Of a stretch of 12,474 nt of DNA, positions 1 through 7,116 are shown piece after piece. Numbering within the stretch: the stretch's first letter is position 1; every line of letters begins with the position of its first letter. The position numbers and the translations under genes are program-made. This DNA comes from an uncultured Spirochaetaceae bacterium (GTDB lineage Bacteria > Spirochaetota > Spirochaetia > Treponematales > Treponemataceae): NCBI GenBank assembly GCA_902797925.1, contig CADBUT010000322.1, forward strand, positions 1-12,474, written 5' to 3'. The notes under the pieces were generated by a model, which did not search any database, was not told where the DNA came from, and worked only from the letters and a program-made list of their open reading frames with translations.

Positions 1-471
1 AACAGCCGCACCAGATTTTTCAAGGCAGTTTATTACATCATCAATAATCTTTTTAGAAACAAAAGGCCGCGCACCGTCATGAATCAGCACCGCATCAGGT
101 GTGCTTTCACCTGAGAGCCTCTGTACACACTTCAGCCCTTCAAAGACAGACGACTGGCGCGTGTTTCCGCCTGTACAAAAAGAGAAATTAATTGAAGCTA
201 TTTCTTTATTTAGCAGAGATTTACCGAGAGGCAGATAAGTGAGTGCTTTTTCTGCCTCTCTCTGTTGGTTTTCTGGAATTGTAATTACAATTGTTGAAAA
301 ATAACCTGTCTCTAAAAACGTTTCCAGCGACCTGCCTAAAACAGTTCCTTTAGAAGGGTCATTTTCAACAACCGGAAGATATTCTTTTTTTATATTTTTT
401 CCAAATCTGGTTGAAGAACCGGCTGCCGTAATAATCAAAGCAATTCTTTGATTATTCTTCCATATCTTCAT
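1..471 (-). CDS. ispD: 2-C-methyl-D-erythritol 4-phosphate cytidylyltransferase (IspD), 3' end cut by window edge
   Basis: IspD joins CTP and 2-C-methyl-D-erythritol 4-phosphate to give CDP-methylerythritol in the cytosolic MEP isoprenoid pathway. I translated this edge ORF by hand: 157 codons in frame up to base 1. The N-terminus has the nucleotide-binding loop ALIITAAGSSTRFG, followed by KKEYL, the conserved Lys/Tyr region. Further on are CTGGNTRQSSVFEGL and VLIHDGARPF, which match E. coli IspD in order and spacing (DGGDERADSVLAGL, VLVHDAARPC). The chosen ATG (471-469) lies inside the last codons of carD, in another frame; a second in-frame ATG sits just before it (474-472). The overlap is about 20 nt, so translation is probably coupled to carD. 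The C-terminal part lies outside the window, so a fusion to IspF, as I recall for some treponemes, cannot be checked. Family assignment is firm; the exact start is less so. Confidence 0.93.
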   Translation of the reverse strand, partial: MKIWKNNQRIALIITAAGSSTRFGKNIKKEYLPVVENDPSKGTVLGRSLETFLETGYFSTIVITIPENQQREAEKALTYLPLGKSLLNKEIASINFSFCTGGNTRQSSVFEGLKCVQRLSGESTPDAVLIHDGARPFVSKKIIDDVINCLEKSGAAV

Positions 472-1090
472 CATCTTCTTCATCAACTTCGTCTGATTCA
501 TCAACTGCATCTTCATCTTCATCGTCAATGAAGTCATCGTCATCATCAGGATCATGAAGCTTTGAAGAATTGCGCTTAGCATCTAAAGCAGCACCAAGCG
601 GTTCAAGCTTTGAGTGCAAAAGCTGCTCAACTTCTTTCGGTGTTTTATTCAAAGCAAATGAGATTTCATCTTCAAGAAGTTTTTTAGCCGAATCATACAA
701 TTTGCGTTCAAGAATCGGAAGTTCCTTAATCTTGCTTCTGTGATACAAAGACCGTACAATTGAAGCAATATCATTTACCGTGCCTTTCTTCAAAAGGTCA
801 AGATTCATCTGATAGCGCAGCTTCCAGTCAGAAGGAATAGGCTCAAATTCTTCTGATATAAGCTCCAAAGCCTTTAATGCTTCTTCTTCTGATACGATAG
901 CTCTTATACCAAGATCGTTTACCTTATCAACCGGCACCATAATAGTCATATCAGATACTTCAAGATAAATGACGTAATATGTTAATAAATTATCTTTGAA
1001 TTTTTTCTCTGTGATGTCTACTATTTTGCCTACACCTTGGCTTGGATAAACAATTTTTTGATTTATTTCGTACATTGAATTTTCACTCAT
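452..1090 (-). CDS. carD: CarD-family RNA polymerase-binding transcription regulator with acidic tail
   Basis: CarD proteins bind the RNA polymerase beta subunit and upstream promoter DNA and stabilise the open complex, notably at rRNA promoters. From ATG 1090 the protein is 212 residues. Residues 6-75 form the Tudor-like polymerase-interaction domain (KIVYPSQGVGKI near the start, then IMVPVDKVNDLGIRAIV). Residues about 86-165 form the helical DNA-binding domain, with W89 in SDWKLRYQMNL at the place of the wedge tryptophan of mycobacterial CarD. Residues about 180-212 are almost wholly Asp and Glu, a tail that mycobacterial CarD, as I recall it, lacks. A longer reading from TTG 1108 would put the promoter -10 inside the gene, so I reject it. 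ATG 1075 (MYEINQK) is a possible alternative start. No Shine-Dalgarno precedes 1090; the promoter predicts a leaderless mRNA. ispD follows with an overlap. Confidence 0.93.
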   Translation of the reverse strand: MSENSMYEINQKIVYPSQGVGKIVDITEKKFKDNLLTYYVIYLEVSDMTIMVPVDKVNDLGIRAIVSEEEALKALELISEEFEPIPSDWKLRYQMNLDLLKKGTVNDIASIVRSLYHRSKIKELPILERKLYDSAKKLLEDEISFALNKTPKEVEQLLHSKLEPLGAALDAKRNSSKLHDPDDDDDFIDDEDEDAVDESDEVDEEDDEDMEE

Positions 1091-1096
1091 AGAAAA

Positions 1097-1125
1097 ATTA
1101 TACCACAAATTAAGATATGGGTCAA
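1097..1125 (-). promoter_or_regulatory. Near-consensus sigma70 promoter of carD, predicted leaderless
   Basis: Read on the minus strand: -35 TTGACC (1125-1120), a 17-nt spacer, and -10 TATAAT (1102-1097) preceded by TG one base away (extended -10). Counting 7 nt from the last base of the -10 puts +1 on the A of the carD ATG at 1090. The promoter lies just downstream of the terminator of the coiled-coil gene, so carD-ispD is an independent unit. Confidence 0.85.
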
Positions 1126-1144
1126 AGGATTGAAACTCAATATC

Positions 1145-1187
1145 CTAAAAAAGAAAGCCTCTGAAAAGAAAAACTTTTCAGAGGCTT
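1145..1187 (-). terminator. Rho-independent terminator of the coiled-coil gene
   Basis: A perfect 14-bp stem, 1155-1168 paired with 1174-1187, closes a 5-nt loop. On the minus strand it is followed by TCTTTTTTA (1154-1146), a typical U tract. It lies 67 nt past the stop of the 1161-residue coiled-coil gene and ends that transcript before the carD promoter. Confidence 0.9.
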
Positions 1188-1253
1188 GTGTTCATTCAAC
1201 CCACCCTGTTATTTGAACACATAAAATTTGCAATTCATCAGCCATTTCAAGGC

Positions 1254-4200
1254 TTATTTCACGCCTGTGTTAAGCTCAAGTATAAGCTCAACCTCACCGC
1301 GTGAAATGTGCATTCGTGACGCAATCTCATCAACACCCCAGCCCGACTTTGCGAGCTTGACGACTGTATCACGCTGTGCGATGGAAGGTGCTCCTTCTTC
1401 TCCTCTCGGTTTTGAAACACCTCCGCGCTGTGGTTCAGCCTTAACCAAATTTTCATACATCTTAACATGTTCTTGAGCTTCTTTAGTAACCTCGTTAATA
1501 CGGGTTTCTGTTCTTGCAAGCCATTCACGTGCTTTCTGCATTTCATTGATACGTGTTTCAGTGTCTTTAAGAATAACGTCAAGCGAAGCAAGTCTTTCTA
1601 CTGCTTCGTTTACGCGTGTATTGCCGTCAAGCAGCTTGTCAACCGACTTTTTGATGTCTGCAACCTGTTCCGGTAATTTCTTTGCCTCAAGGTCACAGGC
1701 GGCAATGCGCTTTTCAATCTGCTGCAGGTTTTCAAATGAGCGGTCAATGCTTGCCATTGTCTGCTCAAGAACATCGTTCTTCTTTTCAAGTCTGTCGTAT
1801 CTTCCGGCGATATCAGTAACAGAATCCTGATAGCGTCTGATTTCAAGCTGAAGTTCCTGCAAATCATCGTTTGAATTGCGGAGTTCTGCAATCTTCTGCT
1901 CCATGTTTGTAGACATCGTAAGCAGTGTGTTGAAATCGCCTTCAATAACTTCAATCCGTTTCTTTTCAGCACCGAATTTGTTGAGCTTCTGAGAAACTTC
2001 GTCTTCCATGCGTCTGATTTTGAGAAATTCCTGTTCAAGGTCATTGGCAACCTGGCGGAACGACTCAACACGTGTAATTTCAGTCTTAAGAGCTTCAAGC
2101 TTACTTTCAAGGTCGTTCTTAAGCTCGTCAGCCTTATCAAAGAGCTGTGTCTGCTGAACAAAACCTTTCAAGCGCTTATCAACATCGTCCATTGTGAGGT
2201 TGATTGCGTTTGCATCAGTCTGCATCTTAAGCCGCATCTTTTCCTGTGTAGCTTCGGTCTGGTCTCTGATTTCCTGCGCCTGTGCCTTGAGGTCGCGCAT
2301 CTTCTGGTCTGCTTCCATGTTCTGTTCGCGGATTTTCTGGGCAGTTTCTTCGAGCATACCTTCGTAAGATTTCTTGAATTCTGCCATCATCTCGTTTGCA
2401 CGTGTGTCAAAGCCGGCAACAGAGCGTTCCATCTGAGAGCGCAAATCTTCAAGCTCGTTTGCTATGCGGTCTTTTTCTTCTCTTGCTTTTGCTGTGTAAT
2501 TTTCAATATCAGCGCTGAATGAACTGCCGACCTGCTCAATCTTGTCTTTTGATGAATTCTCAAGATTTGCAATCTTCTCATCAAAAGCTTCTTTGTATTC
2601 AGTAAACTGGGCAGAAAGTCTGTCGCGCCATGTTTCAAAGTCTGTCTTGACAGATTCAAGAGAAGCTTCTGTTCTCTCTCTGGTTGAATCAACGTCTGTA
2701 AAGATTGTCTTAATCTGTGCTGTCAAATCGCGTCGCTGATTGCCGAGCTGTTCCTGAATCTCAGCTGAATGTGTATCAAGTGCAGCCTTGATATGCTCGT
2801 TAGAAGAAACCTTTGCTTCATCAAGCGCGGCCTGTGACTGATCAACAAAATCTTTGATGTTGGCTTCATATTCAGCAAGCTTATCCTGCAGCGTGCCGTC
2901 AAGGCCCTGAAGCTGAGCTTCAAAACGTCCTGTCTGGTCCTTAAATCTGTCAGAGAATTCAGCAAGCCGGAGTTTCAAATCTTCAGCATACTGAAGCTCA
3001 ATCTTGTGGCGGTCATCTTCAGAAGCAGCTGCAAGTGCATTGAGCTTTTCTTCCATAGAATCTGTCCACTTGCTGATTTCAACGTCAACAAACTCGCCCT
3101 TCTTATTCAAATCATTGAAGAAGTCATCTTCAAATACCTTGAGTTTTTCAGAAACATTTGTTGTTGCCTGTGCCTTAAGGTTGTTGAGCTCTGCCTCAAG
3201 ATCCTGCAAGCCCTGTGAAATATCTGCTGTACCCTGCTGAACAGCCTTTTCAAAAGATGACTGCTTTTCCTGCTGTTCGCGGCTGAATGTTTCAAATTCA
3301 CCGGCAATGTCAGACTTAATCTTTTCCATGCTCTCACGGAGCTGACCTTCAAGGAAGTTAATGTCTTCAGAGTATTTGTCGAATGACTTAAAGCGGTACA
3401 TAACATCAGACTGATAAGCTTCAAAACGTGTGGCAATTTCATTGAGTAATGTAGTGTTCTTTGTTTCAAGGTCAGAAGAAACGCGCTCATAAGAATTGTT
3501 CATCTCGCGTTCAATGCTTGAAATATGATCATGCAAAGCGTTTTCAATTTCCTGAATCTTTTCATCGGCTGTGCCCTGAAGTTTTGCTTCAACATTGCCG
3601 AAGTTTGTCTGAAGTTCCAAAGTCTTTGCAGAGAATTCGCCGTTCATATCTTCAAGAGCGGCTGCAACCTGCTTGATGTTCTGCTTTATATCCTCTTTGA
3701 ATGTTGCAATCTTATGTTCAGTCTCATTGAACGAAGACTCAATACGCATGTCGTTGCTGTCAAGGCGTGAATTAAACTCTTCAATACGCTCAACAGTTGT
3801 GCGTTCAAACTCTGCAACCCTGTTATCAAGCATCTGGAGTGTATCCTGGAACTTAGAAGAAATGTTCTGCATGTCAGTGCGTACAGACTCTTCATAAGCA
3901 CCCATTTCCAAGCCAAGCTGGTTTCTGAATTTCTTGGCGAAATCCTGAATCTCATTTATCTGTGCTTCTATAGACTTGCGGATTGAAACATTTTTGTCTT
4001 CAACTGCGGCAATATATTCGTCCTTGCGGCGGTTAGACTGTTCCTGAAGCTGCTTGAAAACGGCGTCTTCGAGAACTGTCGCCTTCTTGTTGGCAGCATC
4101 AAATGAAGCCTGAATTTTCTGGTCAACTTCATTCAAAAGCAGAACACATTTCTGTGTGTATGCATCATACTGCTGACCGATTGTTGCGGCACGGTTGTTA

Positions 4201-4739
4201 TATTCTTCAAGAAGAGATGTTTCAATTTTTTGGAGCTGTTCCTGATTCTGCTGAGAAAATTTATCAGTAACTCCCTGAATAGAACTGTCAAGCTGAAGAA
4301 GCTTATCCTGCATTTCTTTGATTTTCTTAAAAGTTGCGTCAAAATGCTTTGATTGAGCTGAAAGATGCTGAAGATTTTCTTCTGCGCGGCCTGTTTTGTC
4401 AATTAAGTCTTTAATAATTGAATCATAGCCGTCAATTCTGGTTTCAACTTCAGAAAGCGCATTAATTCTGTCTTCGGTTTCTTTAGACCGGACAGCAAAA
4501 TCTTCTTCAAATTTTTGAAGCCTTTTTACAGACGCAATAGCCTGTGTCTGTTTTGTGTCAAGATCTATTGCTGCATTTTGCAGAGCCTGACTTCTGCCCT
4601 CAAAATAAGCATCGAGATCTTCCTTGAGCTTATCACTGAAACGTTTTACCTTATCAATCGACTTATTATTTGCATCCATCTGCCGAAAAATAAGAACCAT
4701 CGCAATGCACACAAACAGCGTTATGACATTAACAATCAT
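1254..4739 (-). CDS. Giant membrane-anchored coiled-coil protein with C-terminal HTH (SpiroCoCo-like)
   Basis: The product has 1161 residues. Residues 3-19 (VNVITLFVCIAMVLIFR) are one hydrophobic segment, followed at once by charged sequence, so it is an N-terminal anchor rather than a cleaved signal. Residues about 25-1085 are almost unbroken heptad-like sequence rich in E, K, Q, D, L and A, nearly without Pro or Cys: a very long coiled coil. After a short linker (PQRGGVSKPRGEEG), residues about 1124-1157 form a helix-turn-helix (VVKLAKSGWGVDEIASRMHI, then SRGEVELILEL), resembling the C-terminal helices of DUF2802/DUF6115 proteins. I recall this architecture as the SpiroCoCo family of spirochaetes; its function is unknown. 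A scaffold inside the cell wall layer, near the flagella or the cytoskeleton, is inference only. The start is ATG 4739, with GGTGGGG 4 nt upstream. It may be transcribed with the HAD gene 54 nt upstream, and it ends at the terminator at 1145-1187. Confidence 0.88.
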   Translation of the reverse strand: MIVNVITLFVCIAMVLIFRQMDANNKSIDKVKRFSDKLKEDLDAYFEGRSQALQNAAIDLDTKQTQAIASVKRLQKFEEDFAVRSKETEDRINALSEVETRIDGYDSIIKDLIDKTGRAEENLQHLSAQSKHFDATFKKIKEMQDKLLQLDSSIQGVTDKFSQQNQEQLQKIETSLLEEYNNRAATIGQQYDAYTQKCVLLLNEVDQKIQASFDAANKKATVLEDAVFKQLQEQSNRRKDEYIAAVEDKNVSIRKSIEAQINEIQDFAKKFRNQLGLEMGAYEESVRTDMQNISSKFQDTLQMLDNRVAEFERTTVERIEEFNSRLDSNDMRIESSFNETEHKIATFKEDIKQNIKQVAAALEDMNGEFSAKTLELQTNFGNVEAKLQGTADEKIQEIENALHDHISSIEREMNNSYERVSSDLETKNTTLLNEIATRFEAYQSDVMYRFKSFDKYSEDINFLEGQLRESMEKIKSDIAGEFETFSREQQEKQSSFEKAVQQGTADISQGLQDLEAELNNLKAQATTNVSEKLKVFEDDFFNDLNKKGEFVDVEISKWTDSMEEKLNALAAASEDDRHKIELQYAEDLKLRLAEFSDRFKDQTGRFEAQLQGLDGTLQDKLAEYEANIKDFVDQSQAALDEAKVSSNEHIKAALDTHSAEIQEQLGNQRRDLTAQIKTIFTDVDSTRERTEASLESVKTDFETWRDRLSAQFTEYKEAFDEKIANLENSSKDKIEQVGSSFSADIENYTAKAREEKDRIANELEDLRSQMERSVAGFDTRANEMMAEFKKSYEGMLEETAQKIREQNMEADQKMRDLKAQAQEIRDQTEATQEKMRLKMQTDANAINLTMDDVDKRLKGFVQQTQLFDKADELKNDLESKLEALKTEITRVESFRQVANDLEQEFLKIRRMEDEVSQKLNKFGAEKKRIEVIEGDFNTLLTMSTNMEQKIAELRNSNDDLQELQLEIRRYQDSVTDIAGRYDRLEKKNDVLEQTMASIDRSFENLQQIEKRIAACDLEAKKLPEQVADIKKSVDKLLDGNTRVNEAVERLASLDVILKDTETRINEMQKAREWLARTETRINEVTKEAQEHVKMYENLVKAEPQRGGVSKPRGEEGAPSIAQRDTVVKLAKSGWGVDEIASRMHISRGEVELILELNTGVK

Positions 4740-4758
4740 CGAACCCCACCCGATTTTT

Positions 4759-4764
4759 ATTCTA
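4759..4764 (-). promoter_or_regulatory. Possible -10 box for the coiled-coil gene
   Basis: TAGAAT on the minus strand matches five of six -10 bases and lies about 20 nt before the ATG at 4739. No convincing -35 lies 16-18 nt upstream. It would allow some transcription independent of the HAD gene, but it is weak. Confidence 0.3.
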
Positions 4765-4793
4765 TGTTATTGTTTAAATGCAAAAGTGCACTT

Positions 4794-5468
4794 TTATTCT
4801 AACACAATATTTTTCAATTGGCGATAGTTTTTAAAAGAAATATCTGAATACTGACCGCCTTTCATGCCTAAAATCCGCTTCCACAAAGGCAAAATATACG
4901 CAGTTTGCATTCCAGCTTGTTTAGCACCATAAATATCTGCGTGTAAATTATTGCCCACATAAAGAATCTGTTCAGGCTTTATGTCTAATTCCCTTGCAAG
5001 AAGACCAAAAGCATATTTTGACGGTTTCAGCGCACCACAGGCTTCTGAACCCAAAACTGCCGAACACAAAGGTGCAAGTCCCCATACATCACCCTTCTGT
5101 TCCGGCGGAAAATCCGACAAAATAGCTAATTTCAATCCGGCATTCTGAAAAGCCTCAAAAGCTTCCCTTGTATACGGAAAAGGTTTTATCTTCTTAAAGA
5201 ACTTAACAAGACCCTTGTAGACTATTGTATCAATTTTAGCACGGGCCTCTTCAACAGAGATGTGCATATTCTGAGACAAAAGACGTGCCTGATATTCATA
5301 AAAATCAGGGAGAGGTGCTGTCTTGTGCAAAACTTTTCTTACTTTATTATATTGCAGAAAGAAAGGAAGATGACGTAAAAAATACGGTAAAACACGTATA
5401 TAAAGACGCCAGTTTGCGTAGAGAGTACCATCTATGTCAAATGCAACAGCTTCAATTGATATGTCCAC
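4794..5468 (-). CDS. HAD-superfamily hydrolase (phosphatase-like)
   Basis: A 224-residue cytosolic protein with the four HAD motifs in order. Motif I is VAFDIDGTLY: D11 is the expected nucleophile and D13 the acid/base. Motif II is LAILSD, with S118. Motif III is LKPSKYAF, with K148. Motif IV is YVGNNLHADIYGA, with D178. In motif IV the usual first Asp after Gly is Asn (GNN), a variant I have seen in other HADs. An alpha-helical cap follows motif I (residues about 17-100), as in subclass I. The substrate cannot be predicted. The start is GTG 5468: it leaves ten residues before D11, and no ATG lies upstream. There is no Shine-Dalgarno; the promoter's predicted +1 is the G of this GTG. It is followed after 54 nt by the coiled-coil gene. 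Confidence 0.87.
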   Translation of the reverse strand: MDISIEAVAFDIDGTLYANWRLYIRVLPYFLRHLPFFLQYNKVRKVLHKTAPLPDFYEYQARLLSQNMHISVEEARAKIDTIVYKGLVKFFKKIKPFPYTREAFEAFQNAGLKLAILSDFPPEQKGDVWGLAPLCSAVLGSEACGALKPSKYAFGLLARELDIKPEQILYVGNNLHADIYGAKQAGMQTAYILPLWKRILGMKGGQYSDISFKNYRQLKNIVLE

Positions 5469-5474
5469 TGTTAA

Positions 5475-5503
5475 TTTATACTACAAAGATGAGCTGCTGT
5501 CTA
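5475..5503 (-). promoter_or_regulatory. Sigma70 promoter of the HAD gene, predicted leaderless
   Basis: On the minus strand: -35 TAGACA (5503-5498, five of six), a 17-nt spacer, and -10 TATAAA (5480-5475, five of six). Six bases (TTAACA) separate the -10 from GTG 5468, so +1 falls on the first base of the start codon, the same geometry as at carD. It lies just downstream of the terminator at 5522-5561. Confidence 0.72.
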
Positions 5504-5521
5504 TTAAAAAAATTACAATGC

Positions 5522-5561
5522 AAAAAAAAACTGCATAAAACCTGGAATTTTATGCAGTTTT
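5522..5561 (-). terminator. Strong Rho-independent terminator of the secreted Cys-motif gene
   Basis: The stem 5527-5540 pairs with 5548-5561 (14 bp, A/T at the ends) around a 7-nt loop. On the minus strand it runs into an unbroken stretch of T ending at 5522. It lies about 45 nt past the stop at 5606. A- and T-rich flanks on the other side could make it partly bidirectional. Confidence 0.9.
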
Positions 5562-5605
5562 CTTCAATTATATTGATTTATTCAACGTTTTAACGTAATG
5601 CCGGC

Positions 5606-6934
5606 TTAAAGCGGCTGAAAACGGTCACTTGATTTTACGCGGCACAGATAAATATAAGAGCCTTTGTTATCCTCAACAAATTCTTCAAAAGAAGTTTCAA
5701 CACCACTTTCAAATACTTCTATATGGCATATACCTGCCTGATCAAAATAGGGCAGAAAAACAACATCATGATGGAATGTCCATGTTTCAGGCTCATCTTC
5801 AGTTTTGCTCTTGCAGGTTTTAACAGCACCAAGATAAAGCATATCAGGCTCTGTTGCCGCAAGCACATAAAGCAGCGGTTTAAGTAAATTGATTTCGTAG
5901 CCTGTTTTCGGTACAAAGCCCACATTACGCACAGTTCCGTCCGGCGACTTAAGCCCCGCAAAAGGATTAACCTGAACATCAACACCAAGAGTTCCGGCCG
6001 GAAATTCTTTGTCACGTTCTGCACAGACAGCAGCTGTCGAAAGGTTTCTTATCCAGTCATAAGAGCGGAACATTTCCTCTTCTTCAGCCTGAGATTTGTA
6101 AAGCGTGCCTTCCAATTCAATTGTGGGCTGTTTTAAGGCTTCAATTTTTGTTGCGCTGCCCGACAATGCAATTGTAATTCCGTCTACTACCCATTTTGTA
6201 AAGCCGCTGCAATTTATTCCGATTTTTCCAGGTGTTCCGCTTCTTGCTTCGCCGGTAGAAATGTACACTGGATTTTCGAATTCATCATAAGCAGCATCTT
6301 CAATGTATTCAAACTGCGGAAGCTTGCGGCGGATTTTTTCAACCATTTTATTGTTGTTTACATAATTACGGTAATCAGTCTTTACATAATTCCAAGGTAC
6401 TGTTTCTTTTGTCAGATTGAACAGTTCGCTGAATGAAAGTTTCAATACTTCACTGAACGGAATTCCGAGCGGAACACCGCGGCATGCATAAGCGCCGTGA
6501 ATAATCAAATCAACTTCAGACTTTGGCTTTTTAGGCTGATTGTCAGGTCTTAAGCATACATAAACACGGCTGTCATATTGAAAATAAACATTAACTCTTA
6601 AGATTTTACCGGAATAATAATCGCGGTAAACAACCCAGGCACCGGGAGCTTTTCCCAAAAAATCATAGCTGCCCTCTCGCGGTGCAAAAACTATAGCAAC
6701 TTCAGAGCCTTCTCTTTCTGCACGTACCTGAAACACCTGACCAAAATCAGTCTGGACATTTTCACATTCTCTATCGATAACTGCAGAAATTGGAGCTGTA
6801 AGCCATGGTTCCATAGCCTGGTCACGGACAGCCGACGAATCCGGGATAGACAAAATTCCTCTTGTCGCAAATAAAGATCCCGCTGAAATGAGAATAAATA
6901 CAATTCCACAGAAAAAAGTTTTGGTTTTCATCAT
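5606..6934 (-). CDS. Secreted protein with NlpC/P60-like Cys motif, function unknown
   Basis: A 442-residue product. Residues 1-23 form a signal peptide: basic start, hydrophobic FFCGIVFILISAG, and probable cleavage after LFA. There is no lipobox, so it should be periplasmic or released. Residues 239-247 read GINCSGFTK, the shape of the catalytic-Cys motif of NlpC/P60-type cysteine peptidases (C242). Later, WTFHHDVVFLPYF (H388/H389) could supply the catalytic His; the Cys-His spacing is longer than in standard NlpC/P60. The N-terminal half looks like a beta-rich domain (VVYRDYYSGKILRVNVYFQY). I do not recognise a named family. A peptidoglycan or peptide amidase role is inference; a structural, inactive version is also possible. 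The start is ATG 6934 or, if the mRNA is leaderless, ATG 6931. It is divergent from the DEAD-box gene and ends at the terminator at 5522-5561. Confidence 0.75.
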   Translation of the reverse strand: MMKTKTFFCGIVFILISAGSLFATRGILSIPDSSAVRDQAMEPWLTAPISAVIDRECENVQTDFGQVFQVRAEREGSEVAIVFAPREGSYDFLGKAPGAWVVYRDYYSGKILRVNVYFQYDSRVYVCLRPDNQPKKPKSEVDLIIHGAYACRGVPLGIPFSEVLKLSFSELFNLTKETVPWNYVKTDYRNYVNNNKMVEKIRRKLPQFEYIEDAAYDEFENPVYISTGEARSGTPGKIGINCSGFTKWVVDGITIALSGSATKIEALKQPTIELEGTLYKSQAEEEEMFRSYDWIRNLSTAAVCAERDKEFPAGTLGVDVQVNPFAGLKSPDGTVRNVGFVPKTGYEINLLKPLLYVLAATEPDMLYLGAVKTCKSKTEDEPETWTFHHDVVFLPYFDQAGICHIEVFESGVETSFEEFVEDNKGSYIYLCRVKSSDRFQPL

Positions 6935-6937
6935 AAT

Positions 6938-6967
6938 ATTATCGGCAGAGTTTCAAAATTTCCACAA
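6938..6967 (-). promoter_or_regulatory. Candidate promoter of the secreted Cys-motif gene
   Basis: On the minus strand, GATAAT (6943-6938, five of six) is preceded at 18 nt by TTGTGG (6967-6962), which matches only the TTG. Predicted +1 is the A of the second ATG (6931). No Shine-Dalgarno precedes either ATG. It is weaker than the carD and HAD promoters. Confidence 0.4.
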
Positions 6968-7077
6968 GGATTCATATAAATTAACACGTTCTTTCTATTT
7001 TGTCTTTTCATAACCGGCAAAAAACTGTACACTGCTACAAGTGCATTTTAAACAAAATGTCTGCCTGTCGAAAAAAT

Positions 7078-7090
7078 CGGTTTTAAACCG
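7078..7090 (+). repeat. Inverted repeat in the DEAD-box gene leader
   Basis: CGGTTT-T-AAACCG, two 6-nt arms around one base, 27 nt before the helicase ATG. It is too tight for a stable hairpin, so a dimeric-protein operator is more plausible than an RNA structure. No regulator is known for it. Confidence 0.4.
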
Positions 7091-7116
7091 TAAGAATATA
7101 TACCTAAAGAGATACT

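Noticed and set aside
1091..1108. TTG start adding six residues to CarD
   Set aside because: This would place the -10 TATAAT inside the coding sequence and 5' of the predicted transcript start.
1228..1476. Open frame on the plus strand opposite the coiled-coil gene
   Set aside because: Shadow of the 1161-residue gene on the minus strand; serine-rich low-information product typical of antisense frames, and no ribosome site.
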